Part shown: positions 22,640 through 31,504 of the stretch, in pieces | How positions within the stretch are numbered: the first letter of the stretch is position 1 | Layout: every line of letters begins with the position of its first letter | NCBI GenBank assembly: GCA_018971775.1 | Contig: JAGXAB010000058.1 | Span: 1 to 40,788, forward strand | Source: Cyanobacteria bacterium REEB67 | GTDB lineage: Bacteria > Cyanobacteriota > Vampirovibrionia > Obscuribacterales > Obscuribacteraceae | Length of the DNA: 40,788 bases | Reading direction: 5' to 3' | The notes under the pieces: generated by a model | Told to the model about the DNA's origin: nothing | Databases searched by the model: none | The model's input: only the letters and a program-made list of their open reading frames with translations | Program-made: the position numbers and the translations under genes

Positions 22640-25363
22640 TTAGATGGAGCCGACGATGACTGTGGCCGCCTTCGACAGGTCGAAGGTAGCGCGGATGAAG
22701 GCGTTCACTTCCTCGCGCGTCACCTTGCGGTAGCGCTTGGGCAGCTCGTCCATCATGCCGATGCCCATACCCAGGAAGGAATACAGGTTCATCGTATTGG
22801 CCACCGGGCTAGGTCCGTCCAGGGCGACGGTGAAGCGGCTCTCCGCCTGGTCGATGCTCTCGTCGAACTCGGCCTGCGAGATGCCCTCGGCGGCGTACTT
22901 GGCAACGATTTCGTGAACGAGAGCGATCGCCTCTTCCACGTCTTCATTGGCCGTTGTCAATTCGATCACCCAGGCGCCGCCGCCGAAGTAGGGATTTTCG
23001 AACTTGGAGTAGACGCCGTAGGTGAGGCCCTTCTCCTTGCGGATGACGCGACCGAGGCGTGAATCGATAGTGTCCTCGCCCAGCGCCGCGTTGGCGATAC
23101 GAGCGACGAAATGCTCCTGCTCGCCGATCCGAGTCGTGGTCGGCAGGGCAATCATGATCGTGGCGCTCTCCTTGTTTTCGAGGCGGACGACGGTGCGGGT
23201 AGCTTCCGTGCGAGGCAGGGCAGCTGGCAAGGCGATCGGCCTGGCCGCCTCACCCTTCCAGCTGCCGAAGGCCAGCTTGACGCTCTGCAGGACGCTATCC
23301 ACATCGACGTCGCCGGCTATAGTCAAGATCGTCGACTTCGGGCTGTAGTGCGCGTTATGGTATTGACGCAGGTCCTCGACCGTGATCGTGTCGAGCTCGG
23401 CCAGTTGCTGGTCGTAGGGCTTTTCGTAGAGAGGCGAGTCGGGGCTGTAGAGGAGGGCCGCCATCTTCTGGTTGGCGACGGCGTCATTGTCGTCGAGCTG
23501 CTGGGCCAGACCGGTATGCAGCTCTTCCTTGACCAGGGCGAGCTCTTCTTCGAGGAAGAGCGGATTGCGCAGCATGTCGGCGAGATAGGTCAGATAGCTG
23601 GCCAGGTCTTTGCCGACCACTTTGCCGTTCATGGCCACCGAGTAGTTGCTGTTGCTGAAGCCGATTGCCGACTTCATGTCTTCCAGGGCCTGACCGGCTT
23701 CTTCCTTGCTGGCGTTTTTGCTGCCCTTGTCGAGCAACTGCGCCACCAATGTGGGGACGAGCGACTTGGCAGGGTTGGCCAGATAGTTACCGGCCTGCAC
23801 CGTCAGCGATACCGCCGCCGTTTTCACCAGGGGCATCGGCAGGATTTGCACTGTCATGCCGTTGGGCAGCTTCTTGACTGTGGTGCGCTTCTTGAAGCTC
23901 GCTGCCTCGGGTGTAGCCGGGTCGCTCGCTTCCGTGGCGGCACCGTCGGTGCTTGAAGGCGCACCGCCAGTGGTGTCGCTTCCGGCCGTCGCGGGTGCCG
24001 CCTCTGGTTCCGGAGCAGCAGGTGCTTCCTGGATGAAACGGCCGACGGTCAGGTTTTTGGCGTGGAAATACTGACGGGCGACGCGCTGGATGTCGGCGGC
24101 GGTGAGCGCGTCGAAATCGTTGTCGTAGGTGAAGAAGCGCTGCCAGCTGTCTTCGACTTCGGCCGTGCAGAGCATCTCGAGCATGGACATGGCGTTGTCG
24201 GTGCCGATGTCGGTTGCTTTGCGATTGCCGGCCTTGGTACGCTCGAGTTCTTCGGCGCTGACCGGTTCGTCGGCAAACTTTTTCAGCTCGGCCTGCAGGA
24301 TTGCCTCGAGGTCGTCATAGTTGCCGTTGCGCCCGAGCACACCGCCGATCATGAATGGGCCTTCGTCCTTGAGGCTGTTGGTCATGCAGAAAACTTCGAC
24401 AGCCTTGCCGGTGGCGATGGCTGCCTTGTAGAGGCGGCTGGCCGGACGGTTGCTGCTGCCGAGGATGGTGCTGATCGCAGCCAGGGCAAGATTGTCCTTG
24501 TGGGCGGCACCAGGGGTGCGGTAGCCCATCAGGGAGAAAGCCGGGAAAGCGCTGACGCGCGATACTTCGAAACGACGAAGACCTTCCTGGGCCGGCTCGA
24601 AAGTGTACACCTGCGGGATGGGCGCAGGCGACATCGGCAGAGGGCCGAAGAATTTGGCGATCTGCTCGAGGGCCTCGGCGCTATTGAAGTCGCCGCAGAC
24701 CATGAAGGTAGCATTGTTCGGGTAGTAGAACGTGTGATAGAACGCTTGCAGGCGCTCCAGGGGAACGTTCTCGACGTCGAGGGCATAGCCTATCACCGGA
24801 TGGTGGTAGGGATGCTGCTGCAGCGAAACGGCCATGAGCTGCTCGCGCACGGCCGAGAACGGATTGTTCTTGCCGTTGTCGAGCTCGTTGTGCACGACCG
24901 TCATTTCGGAGTCGCGGTGTTCCTTGCGCAGTACGAGATTGCGCATGCGGTCCGCTTCCATCTCGATCACCAGCGGCAGACCCTTGGTCGGCACTTTGGC
25001 GAAATAGTTGGTGCGGTCATAGCTGGTGGTGGCATTGAAGGTGCCGCCGAGGGGCTTGAGGCGGCCGACATAGTCAAACTTGTCGGTGCCCTTGAACATC
25101 ATGTGCTCGAGGAAGTGGGTGGCGCCGGTGTAGCCGACCGCTTCGTTGCGCGAGCCGACACGGTAGAGAATCATCGTCGACACGTTTGGCGTGGCGTGAT
25201 TTTCACCGAGGAGAATCTTGAGCTGATTGCTCTTGAGGCGGTATTCGACAATGCCGCTCATCTCGCTGACGCGTTCGACGCCAATCGATTCAAGCAAAGC
25301 CTCGGTCACGAGAGGAGCAGCGGTTGTGCCGCTGACGCTTTTAGTCTGATTTTTCGTTGTCAT
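22640..25363 (-). CDS. Tandem M16 zinc metalloprotease
   Basis: 907 aa with two M16 modules joined by an Ala/Pro/Thr-rich linker (about residues 455-500). The N-terminal module has the inverted zinc motif HFLEH (His83, Glu86, His87), with the third ligand probably Glu160 in VVHNELDNG. The C-terminal module lacks HxxEH at the matching place (it reads VAQLLDKGSKN), as in the inactive halves of pitrilysin-like and processing-peptidase-like enzymes. No signal peptide is visible, so a cytosolic oligopeptidase or processing enzyme is likely. AAGGAA lies upstream of the ATG. Second gene of the block, 89 nt after the S41 protease. Confidence 0.93.
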   Translation of the reverse strand: MTTKNQTKSVSGTTAAPLVTEALLESIGVERVSEMSGIVEYRLKSNQLKILLGENHATPNVSTMILYRVGSRNEAVGYTGATHFLEHMMFKGTDKFDYVGRLKPLGGTFNATTSYDRTNYFAKVPTKGLPLVIEMEADRMRNLVLRKEHRDSEMTVVHNELDNGKNNPFSAVREQLMAVSLQQHPYHHPVIGYALDVENVPLERLQAFYHTFYYPNNATFMVCGDFNSAEALEQIAKFFGPLPMSPAPIPQVYTFEPAQEGLRRFEVSRVSAFPAFSLMGYRTPGAAHKDNLALAAISTILGSSNRPASRLYKAAIATGKAVEVFCMTNSLKDEGPFMIGGVLGRNGNYDDLEAILQAELKKFADEPVSAEELERTKAGNRKATDIGTDNAMSMLEMLCTAEVEDSWQRFFTYDNDFDALTAADIQRVARQYFHAKNLTVGRFIQEAPAAPEPEAAPATAGSDTTGGAPSSTDGAATEASDPATPEAASFKKRTTVKKLPNGMTVQILPMPLVKTAAVSLTVQAGNYLANPAKSLVPTLVAQLLDKGSKNASKEEAGQALEDMKSAIGFSNSNYSVAMNGKVVGKDLASYLTYLADMLRNPLFLEEELALVKEELHTGLAQQLDDNDAVANQKMAALLYSPDSPLYEKPYDQQLAELDTITVEDLRQYHNAHYSPKSTILTIAGDVDVDSVLQSVKLAFGSWKGEAARPIALPAALPRTEATRTVVRLENKESATIMIALPTTTRIGEQEHFVARIANAALGEDTIDSRLGRVIRKEKGLTYGVYSKFENPYFGGGAWVIELTTANEDVEEAIALVHEIVAKYAAEGISQAEFDESIDQAESRFTVALDGPSPVANTMNLYSFLGMGIGMMDELPKRYRKVTREEVNAFIRATFDLSKAATVIVGSI

Positions 25364-25380
25364 TGTAAGTTTCCTTCACT

Positions 25381-25420
25381 GTGCCTGTCGGCGGGGCACG
25401 AGGCTCTGGCCGACAAGCAC
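25381..25420 (-). other. U-less hairpin between the S41 and M16 genes
   Basis: GTGCCTGTCGGC (25381-25392) pairs with GCCGACAAGCAC (25409-25420): 11 of 12 positions pair, with a 16-nt loop. No T-run follows on the minus strand. It lies just upstream of the M16 ribosome site. Confidence 0.6.
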
Positions 25421-25452
25421 CATCAAAAGTAGATTCTACCCTCTTTACTTTT

Positions 25453-26892
25453 TTACTTACGCGAGAGGATATCGATCGCGTCGTTGAGCTGGTTGTCCCT
25501 GGGCGAGCCATAGGCGATGCCCGGTGCCTTGGTGAAAGGCACCTTGACGTCCGGAGTGATGCCGAATTGTTCGCTCTTGCTGGAGCCGTTGCCGCCATTT
25601 CCCAGCCACGTGCCATTCGGCGTGAAGTAGCGGAAAGTGGTGACATGAAATTCGGTACCGTTCGGGAAGCGCATCACGGCCTGGCCGATACCCTTGCCGA
25701 AGGTTTGCTCGCCGAGCACAGTTGCCCTGCCGTTTTGCTGCAGAGCGGCAGTAAACATCTCGGCCGCCGAAGCGGAACGCCCATCCACGAGGATGATCAC
25801 CTGCTTGTTAACGGCGATCGCTTCCTGGCGAGCGCTGTTGCGGATCGAGCTTTTGCCGGTCGCCTCGTCTGTGCTGACACTGGACAGGACGTCGCCATCG
25901 AGTACAAACCTGGTGGTCTGATAGCCGCCGTCGTGTTGACGTTCCCGGGTGGAAACGAGTGTGCCTTTTTCGACGAACTCACTGGCCAATTGCAGGCAGA
26001 TTGGCATCAAACCGCCTGGGTTGTGACGCAGGTCGATGATTATCCGATCGGTGGGAAGGCTTTTGAGGGCATTGGCCATCTCGTCCGGCGCATTGACGTC
26101 CATGAAGTCATCGAGGCGGATATAGCCGACCTTCTGACCGTTAGGCGCCGTCAGCATCTTGGAGGTGAGTTTCTCCTGTTTGACCTGGCCGCGGACGATG
26201 CTGATCGGTGCGAGTTCGTGGCCCTGACGGACGATGACGACCGTGATCGCTTCGCCTTCCTTGCCGGCGATTGCCGTGTGCAGACCTTCCATGGTGGCAT
26301 TCTGCATCGACTTGCCGTTCACCGATTTGAAAGCGTCACCGGCTTTGATACCGGCTTTTTCGGCGGGGCCACCGGGGATGATGTCTTCGATCAGCGGGTT
26401 GCCCTGCTTGTCGACAGCCATGAGCGGACCATCGTCCTTGGTCGGTCCCATGATCGGTTCGCCGTTGGCGTCGATTCTGGGTTTGAGCTTGATGCCGATG
26501 CCGACGAAGTGTTCGTTCATGTCATCGCTCGAAGCCTTGGTGTCCTCTGCCGAAAGCAGGCGGGCGTAGTGATCACCGGTCGACTTGAGCATCTCGTTGG
26601 CGTACTTGATGGCATCATCGTCGGTTTTGATCTGGCTGTCGAATTTGTGCTCCCACTTGTCCCAGTCTTTGTAATTGCCCTGGTCGTAGGCGTCGGCACG
26701 GGCTTCAGCCCAGGTGTAGTGATAGAGTTCGACCGGCGAGACATGCTTGAAGCCGGGTACGACATAGAGGGCGAGGGCGACGAGCAGCAGTGCTGCGGCG
26801 GCGACACTCAAGAAAACTGTTTGAACGAGCTTGATAAGCGCGACAAAGAGAGGCCGCTTTGTGGACGGCGGTAAATCAGGAGCATATTTCAT
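25453..26892 (-). CDS. S41 (C-terminal processing, PDZ) serine protease 2
   Basis: 479 aa. An N-terminal uncleaved-looking membrane anchor (about residues 20-48, VFLSVAAAALLLVALALYV) is followed by a periplasmic or extracytoplasmic part. The PDZ domain includes PGGPAEKAGIKAGDAFKSV. The S41 core has IIDLRHNPGG and the dyad Ser375 (RSASAAEMF) and Lys400 (TFGKGIG), 25 residues apart as in CtpA/CtpB. It resembles the S41 protein at 4717-6165 in domain order but has a membrane anchor instead of a cleavable signal and Ser/Pro linker. GGAGG lies 8 nt before the ATG. First gene of the six-gene minus-strand block. Confidence 0.92.
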   Translation of the reverse strand: MKYAPDLPPSTKRPLFVALIKLVQTVFLSVAAAALLLVALALYVVPGFKHVSPVELYHYTWAEARADAYDQGNYKDWDKWEHKFDSQIKTDDDAIKYANEMLKSTGDHYARLLSAEDTKASSDDMNEHFVGIGIKLKPRIDANGEPIMGPTKDDGPLMAVDKQGNPLIEDIIPGGPAEKAGIKAGDAFKSVNGKSMQNATMEGLHTAIAGKEGEAITVVIVRQGHELAPISIVRGQVKQEKLTSKMLTAPNGQKVGYIRLDDFMDVNAPDEMANALKSLPTDRIIIDLRHNPGGLMPICLQLASEFVEKGTLVSTRERQHDGGYQTTRFVLDGDVLSSVSTDEATGKSSIRNSARQEAIAVNKQVIILVDGRSASAAEMFTAALQQNGRATVLGEQTFGKGIGQAVMRFPNGTEFHVTTFRYFTPNGTWLGNGGNGSSKSEQFGITPDVKVPFTKAPGIAYGSPRDNQLNDAIDILSRK

Positions 26893-27393
26893 GATTTATT
26901 CCTCCGACGCATGCTCAAGCGCCGGGCCGGCAGGCTCGGGCGGTGAACACGCGCAGATATGTTGTTTCGCGGGCGTCTGGCGCCAGGGCGAGTGGAAGTG
27001 AGTCGGACTCAAGTCTGTGCAAGCACCTGTATGGCGTGACGGAAGGGCTTGCGGTGACGTGAGTGAGGCGGGTGAAGCAGAGCCAGAGAGCGTACGTATC
27101 AGCTGAAAGGCGCAGGGCGTGTGAGATTCAGTCGGTCAGACCGATAGGAGAGAGACGGTGCGCTGATGAGCTGGATGATTACGCGCTTGAGAAATACCTG
27201 GAAGAAAAAAGATAAGGGGAACGATCAAGAACCTATATAGAAATACTTATCAGGAGCAAGTTAAGAGGCTCAAATACTCGTGAGCTTTGAATTGCCGTCT
27301 TTTAAAAGTTCATGAGCTTTATGCTTATAAGAGCTAAAGCTGTAAAACCGCCAGGCCTCTGGAAGTGCTTGAATGGTGCTTGGTCGAGGCCGG

Positions 27394-27409
27394 TTGGCAA
27401 GTAGTCTGC
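27394..27409 (+). promoter_or_regulatory. Sigma-54-like -24/-12 motif, copy 1
   Basis: TTGGCAAGTAGTCTGC followed by T. GG and GC are 12 nt apart, the geometry of the sigma-54 consensus (TTGGCACG-N4-TTGCW). The same 16 bases recur at 30228-30243. It lies about 150 nt upstream of the thioredoxin start. Confidence 0.4.
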
Positions 27410-27462
27410 TTGCGCCGACATGATGTCAAGAGTGGCTCTGTGCGCGGCTAGCGAAGGCCGGG

Positions 27463-27478
27463 TTGGCAAGATGTGCGC
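27463..27478 (+). promoter_or_regulatory. Sigma-54-like motif, degenerate copy 2
   Basis: TTGGCAAGATGTGCGC matches copy 1 at 12 of 16 positions and keeps the GG-N10-GC frame. It is 69 nt downstream of copy 1 and 84 nt upstream of the thioredoxin ATG. Confidence 0.3.
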
Positions 27479-27562
27479 CCTTTGTAAACAGCAAAATGAG
27501 AGATACTAAACGCTACTGCCTGATAGGCTATGCTCAGAACAGCCGTCAGACAAGGAGAAGTC

Positions 27563-28000
27563 ATGTCCTTAGCCATATGTCGCTTGCCTGTGAAAACCGG
27601 AACGCTGGTGCGTCCGCTGCTTTTGGCTTTTGTGCCAATCTTGCTGTGCGGCGTTCAGCCGGTGCTTGCTGATGTCTTGAACGTTGATGACGGCTCTTAC
27701 AAAGCTGAAGTGGAAGAAAGCGCCACGCCGGTCTTTATCGATTTTTACGCTACCTGGTGCGGTCCTTGCAAGACCATTGCCCCCGCCGTGGACGAGCTCT
27801 CCGATCAATATAGAAACACAGTCAAGTTTGTCCGCGTCGATGTTGATAAGGCCCCTAAGACGGCTGAGCGTTACGGGATAGAACCGCTCCCGACGCTGGT
27901 TGTGCGCAGTAAAAAAGTAAGCAAAGGATTTGCCCTGTCCGGCGTACAGAGCAAAGAGGCAATTAAAAAGTTTATCGACGAGAGTTTGAAAAAGCTCTAG
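27563..28000 (+). CDS. Exported thioredoxin-fold protein
   Basis: 145 aa. A Sec-type signal (PVKTGTLVRPLLLAFVPILL, cleavage near PVLA-D at residue 37) precedes a complete thioredoxin domain with active site WCGPC (Cys66, Cys69) and cis-proline Pro110 in EPLPT. It should act outside the cytoplasm in thiol-disulfide exchange. The reducing CGPC motif is more typical of reductases than oxidases. No DsbD/CcdA partner is nearby. The start at 27563 has AGGAG 5 nt upstream; an earlier ATG at 27530 has none. There is a Cys at 29 but no good lipobox, so a lipoprotein is less likely. Convergent with folC, 3 nt between stops. Confidence 0.88.
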   Translation: MSLAICRLPVKTGTLVRPLLLAFVPILLCGVQPVLADVLNVDDGSYKAEVEESATPVFIDFYATWCGPCKTIAPAVDELSDQYRNTVKFVRVDVDKAPKTAERYGIEPLPTLVVRSKKVSKGFALSGVQSKEAIKKFIDESLKKL

Positions 28001-28003
28001 GTT

Positions 28004-29386
28004 CTAAGGGTGAAAGGCGCTGGCTGTCTTTTTCGCTTCTTGCTCGGCGAGCAGATATTGACGCGCTTCTGCCACCACATACAGTGAGCCGGTGATGCAG
28101 ATCAGGTCGCCTTCCTCGGTGACCGCAAGGGCACGTTTAATCGCTTCCGGGACTGACTGAGTGATATCGCGGTTGCCCGCCTCACTGTCCACGTCTCCGA
28201 GCAGTTCGGCTATCTGGGTGGGTTCCATCGAGCGCGGATTGTCCGAGCGTGTGGCGATGACGAGCTTGCTCAGATGCGCCATTTCTTTCCAAATGGCGCT
28301 GATATTTTTGTCATTATTGACACCGATCACAAAGACGCATTTTTTGCCGGGGTAAAATGTGCTGATCGCCTTGGCCAGGGCCGCTGCCGATTCGTGATTA
28401 TGGGCGCCATCGGCAATTACCGTGCGGTGCGGCTCTGTTGTTTCGAGCACTTCGAAGCGTCCCCGCAGGATCGCTTTATCCAGGCCCCGCGCGATAACTT
28501 CGTCGGAAATATCGAGCAAGCCTTTTTGCTTCAAGCCCCAGATCGTGGCCGCGGCAGTGGTGGCATTGGTGATCTGATGCTGGCCCAGCATTTTGATATG
28601 AAACTCGACCGGGCCGTTCGGACCTTCCATCGAAAAACTCTGACCGTTGCTGTCTTGCGTTAGCACTTTTACTTTGTATTTTTTCGCCACATCGATGAGC
28701 TCGGCATCGACTTCATGCACACGGCGACCGACGGCGATGCGTGCCCCGGGATCGACCTGGGGAGCTAGTACACAGAGGCAGTGCGGTACAACGATACCGG
28801 CTTTGTTGATGGCAATTTCTGTCTGAGTGCTGCCCAAAATTTCTACGTGTTCGAGGGAAATGGGGGTGATCACCGCCGCTTCTTTAGACTCGAAGACATT
28901 GGTCACATCATAGCGGCCACCCAGGCCAACTTCGACTACTTGCCAGTCGACTTTTTGGGGCGATGTTTTGACCAGTTGGAAAAAGAGAGCGGTCAGTACG
29001 CCAAAGGTAGAAATGGTGTTGTTGCCGGCATCTTTTTCGGCGTCGATCAAGCCTTTGATCTCGCCCATACCGCGGGCAAAGTCCTCTTCCGAGATCGCTT
29101 CCATGCCGAAGGCGAAGCGCTCGAGGTAGCTGTGTAGGTGCGGGCTGGTGTAAAGTGCTGTGTTTAGGCCGGCTTCATGCAAAATACTGGCGATAAAAGT
29201 GCAGGTAGAACCTTTGCCCTTCGAGCCGGCGACGTGGATGGTCTGCGTGCCTTTGTGCGGGTCGCCCAGGCGAGCCAGGAGAGCTTTCATCGCCGGCAAG
29301 CCCATCGATGGTCCTCTCGCGCCAAAAGTGGCCCTCTCCATATCCGGAAAAGACTGAATGTATGCCAGTGCTTCCTGAAAATTCAT
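28004..29386 (-). CDS. folC: Folylpolyglutamate synthase / dihydrofolate synthase
   Basis: Adds glutamate to folates (and, if bifunctional, to dihydropteroate) using ATP; a cytosolic Mur-ligase-superfamily enzyme. 460 aa, the usual size. The P-loop is GSKGKGST (residues 54-61), the family's Y/F-x-SPHLHSYLERF segment follows, and later elements are WQVVEVGLGGRYDVTNVF, TPISLEHVEILG and IADGAHNHESAAAL. The MurD-like C-terminal domain is complete. AGAGAAG lies just before the ATG at 29386. A stand-alone gene; no other folate gene is in view. Bifunctionality cannot be judged from the sequence. Confidence 0.94.
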   Translation of the reverse strand: MNFQEALAYIQSFPDMERATFGARGPSMGLPAMKALLARLGDPHKGTQTIHVAGSKGKGSTCTFIASILHEAGLNTALYTSPHLHSYLERFAFGMEAISEEDFARGMGEIKGLIDAEKDAGNNTISTFGVLTALFFQLVKTSPQKVDWQVVEVGLGGRYDVTNVFESKEAAVITPISLEHVEILGSTQTEIAINKAGIVVPHCLCVLAPQVDPGARIAVGRRVHEVDAELIDVAKKYKVKVLTQDSNGQSFSMEGPNGPVEFHIKMLGQHQITNATTAAATIWGLKQKGLLDISDEVIARGLDKAILRGRFEVLETTEPHRTVIADGAHNHESAAALAKAISTFYPGKKCVFVIGVNNDKNISAIWKEMAHLSKLVIATRSDNPRSMEPTQIAELLGDVDSEAGNRDITQSVPEAIKRALAVTEEGDLICITGSLYVVAEARQYLLAEQEAKKTASAFHP

Positions 29387-29740
29387 GAACTTCTCTACTA
29401 CTCTTTCCGAAATGCTGTTTGAGCATTTTTGTCGACGGGCGCATCTTGAAAACGAGACTTCGCGGTCTCAGTCTCCATAGGATCCCCGAAGTTTAGCGTC
29501 TTTTTGGGATCTATCTATAACTAAACACGATTTTTTAGGGCTTTACAAGTTTTATGGCCAATTTTGCCTGAAAACACGAGGTTGCCAAGATTGCGCGAGC
29601 TGCGGGATTGGTTTGGGGTTTTTACTGCGGCGGTTAGTGGAGCGGGAGTTCTTCTCGCGCGGTCGAAGATGAATGCTCGATTGAGGTCGATGGAGCGATT
29701 AAAATTGATCCCAATTTTTCAAGTAGGTTCCAATAAAACC
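29387..29740. other. Intergenic region between folC and the hemerythrin remnant
   Basis: 354 bp, no gene. Small inverted repeats only: GAGAC/GTCTC (29454-29469) and GATCCC/GGGATC (29481-29521). No clear promoter. Confidence 0.45.
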
Positions 29741-30203
29741 ATGTCCCTTAAACGACACCCAGCCCTGCAGCCATTTTCGCGCGAACACCTGACCGGGCTC
29801 TTTCATGCGCATCAGTTGATGTGGCTCTCTAATGGCCGGGCGCGCCAGGATTTGCTGACGACCGTGACAAATTTCAAACAGGCCTGGGAGGACGAAATTT
29901 TTTTTGCATTTCGCTGAGGAGGAGAGGCTTTTCGCCGGCATGCCCATTTCTGTCGAAAGTCTTGAGCGTCTAAAAGGCGAGCACGACGCTCTTCGTCAGG
30001 CCGCCGGTGCACTCTTTGGCGTAAGCGCCGAAAACGTACTTCAATGCTTTGATTTTGGCCAGCTTTTAAACGACCATATCCGCTGGGAGGAGCGTCAGCT
30101 CTATCCGGAGATTGAACAAGCTCTTTCCGCAGATGCCCTCGCTGCTCTGGCTGAAGAAACAAAGGTCATCGATGCCCGGCACAATATCTGCCGCAATTCA
30201 TAG
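29741..30203 (+). pseudogene. Hemerythrin-like (HHE) protein, frame broken in a T8 tract
   Basis: Two frames (29741-29917 and 29904-30203) together make one HHE-type protein. The first ends ...QAWEDEIFFAFR-stop; the second continues HFAEEERLF. With seven T instead of eight at 29898-29905 the frame reads DEIFLHFAEEE and gives about 153 aa, with the expected di-iron ligands: SREH, FHAHQ, HFAEEE, GEHDALR and NDHIRWEERQLYP. HHE proteins bind O2 or respond to NO, O2 or iron. The break may be real decay, phase variation by slippage, transcriptional slippage or a base-calling error. There is no strong ribosome site at 29741. Confidence 0.8.
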
Positions 30204-30227
30204 TTGATTCTGGATGTCTCGAAAGCT

Positions 30228-30243
30228 TTGGCAAGTAGTCTGC
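30228..30243 (+). promoter_or_regulatory. Sigma-54-like -24/-12 motif, copy 3
   Basis: Identical over 16 nt to 27394-27409 (TTGGCAAGTAGTCTGC). GG is at 30230-30231 and GC at 30242-30243. It lies 84 nt upstream of the GTG start at 30327, a normal promoter distance. Confidence 0.45.
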
Positions 30244-30326
30244 CTAATTAATCCAGGCCATGTCCTGTAAGGGCCATCTCTGGGTATATACCGGTGTTGT
30301 AGCTCGCGGTCGGTGAGGTTAGGATC

Positions 30327-31504
30327 GTGGCCGATACTACCCATGAAGGGATGCCCGAGGATAAGCCAGCGCACCCTGCCGCGCCTATTGAAACAGGTGC
30401 ATGGCAAGCGGGTTTATCTTCGCGTGCTACCGCCGGCGATGCGACAACTAAACCTGTTCCCTCCGGTTTCCCCAAAGAAGTACAAATCGCCGACGCTTCT
30501 GCCACAGAGAAGAGCCCTGCTGAGCGCCAGTTTGACGCACATGAAGCTGCTGCCGAAATCAATGACGCCTTGCATGTGCCTTTTTTCAGCACGCGCTTCT
30601 TCCCTGATGGCGACAAAGTCTTCAACAAGATGCTCAATATGACTCCGGGCGAATTCAAGGCGACGGAAGCGGCGTTTAATAGAACTCAGGCCCCCGGTGA
30701 TAAGCCGTGGACTTTGCAGGACGATATCCATCGTCAACTTTCCAGCAGTCAGACGGATCGGCTCGATAAATTAATGGAGAGCAAGTCTCACAATCATGTA
30801 CCGCCTGAACGCCGCGTCGATGGAGAACAGTTACTCAAGCCAGGTAGTCCATTAAAGGTCGGCGAAATCAATGCTGTTACCATGCCCGATGGCCGCCGCT
30901 ACGATGTTTATGTGCCGAAAAATGCTGACAACCGTGCACCGACTGTTGTCGCTATGCATGGCGCAGCTGGCGGAGATTCGGTTGGACTGATTGCCCAGGC
31001 CTATGCAGCCGATCGACCCGAAAAAGTGGCCGCCGTCGTCAGTGAAGACGGCACCTGGATGAAAAAAAGACAAGCCACCGACAGCAGGTAAGCCAATCAT
31101 GATTGTCCACGGCGACGCCGATGAGACACTGCCTTACAACGGTGGCATGGGTTCAGTCAGTCGCAAGCAAGATGGATTGGCTTCTCGGGACCAACCTCAA
31201 GGACTCCGCGCCTTACATGCAGGCTCAGGTCTGGAAAGCGGCGGACCAGTGTGATGGGCCTGTGCAAGTCCATGACCGCGGCGATCTGGTTGTGCGCAAT
31301 TACAGTGGCTGCAAGGTCGGCGAGGTCAAGGAATACATCCTCAAAGACGGTCATCACGGCATCAACGATTACAAAAACGACGGTATCCGTTTTGCCCAGT
31401 GGCTTCTCGGCAGCGCTGACCGGCGTCAGGATTTCTCTACGCAGGGGGCCCAGTTTTTGAAAAAATGGATCGTCTCGGATCCGAGTATGGAGCGTCCTCG
31501 CTAG
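30327..31504 (+). pseudogene. Annexin-like-repeat / PHB-depolymerase-type esterase, multiply disrupted
   Basis: The first frame (to 31091) holds a disordered Pro/Ala N-terminus, an annexin-like helical repeat (about residues 80-160, FFPDGDKVFNKMLNMTPGEF ... LQDDIHRQLSSSQTDRLDKL), then an alpha/beta-hydrolase start (VAMHGAAGG). It breaks at an A7 tract (31066-31072); dropping one A restores KPIMIVHGDADETLPYNGG, typical of LpqC/PHB depolymerase. A second one-base excess near 31160-31170 leads into DWLLGTNLKDSAPY ... GHHGINDY with the catalytic His region. In addition, about 70 residues normally between the oxyanion loop and the nucleophile elbow are missing: GDSVG follows HGAAG directly. The GTG start at 30327 has GAGG 8 nt upstream. 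Confidence 0.7.

Larger units (their letters stand above)
26893..27562. other. 670-bp divergent intergenic region (S41 operon / thioredoxin)
   Basis: No supported gene; a 24-codon frame at 27166-27240 has no spaced ribosome site. It contains the 13-bp palindrome TCGGTCAGACCGA (27132-27144), two TGAGCTTT-centred repeats near 27280 and 27315, and two sigma-54-like motifs (27394, 27463). Confidence 0.55.

Noticed and set aside
27132..27144. 13-bp palindrome TCGGTCAGACCGA as an operator
   Set aside because: Single copy, with no regulator nearby and no second site.
27166..27240. 24-codon frame starting MSWMITRLRNTWKKK
   Set aside because: Amphipathic, but the nearest purine-rich site is about 17 nt upstream, and there is no other support.
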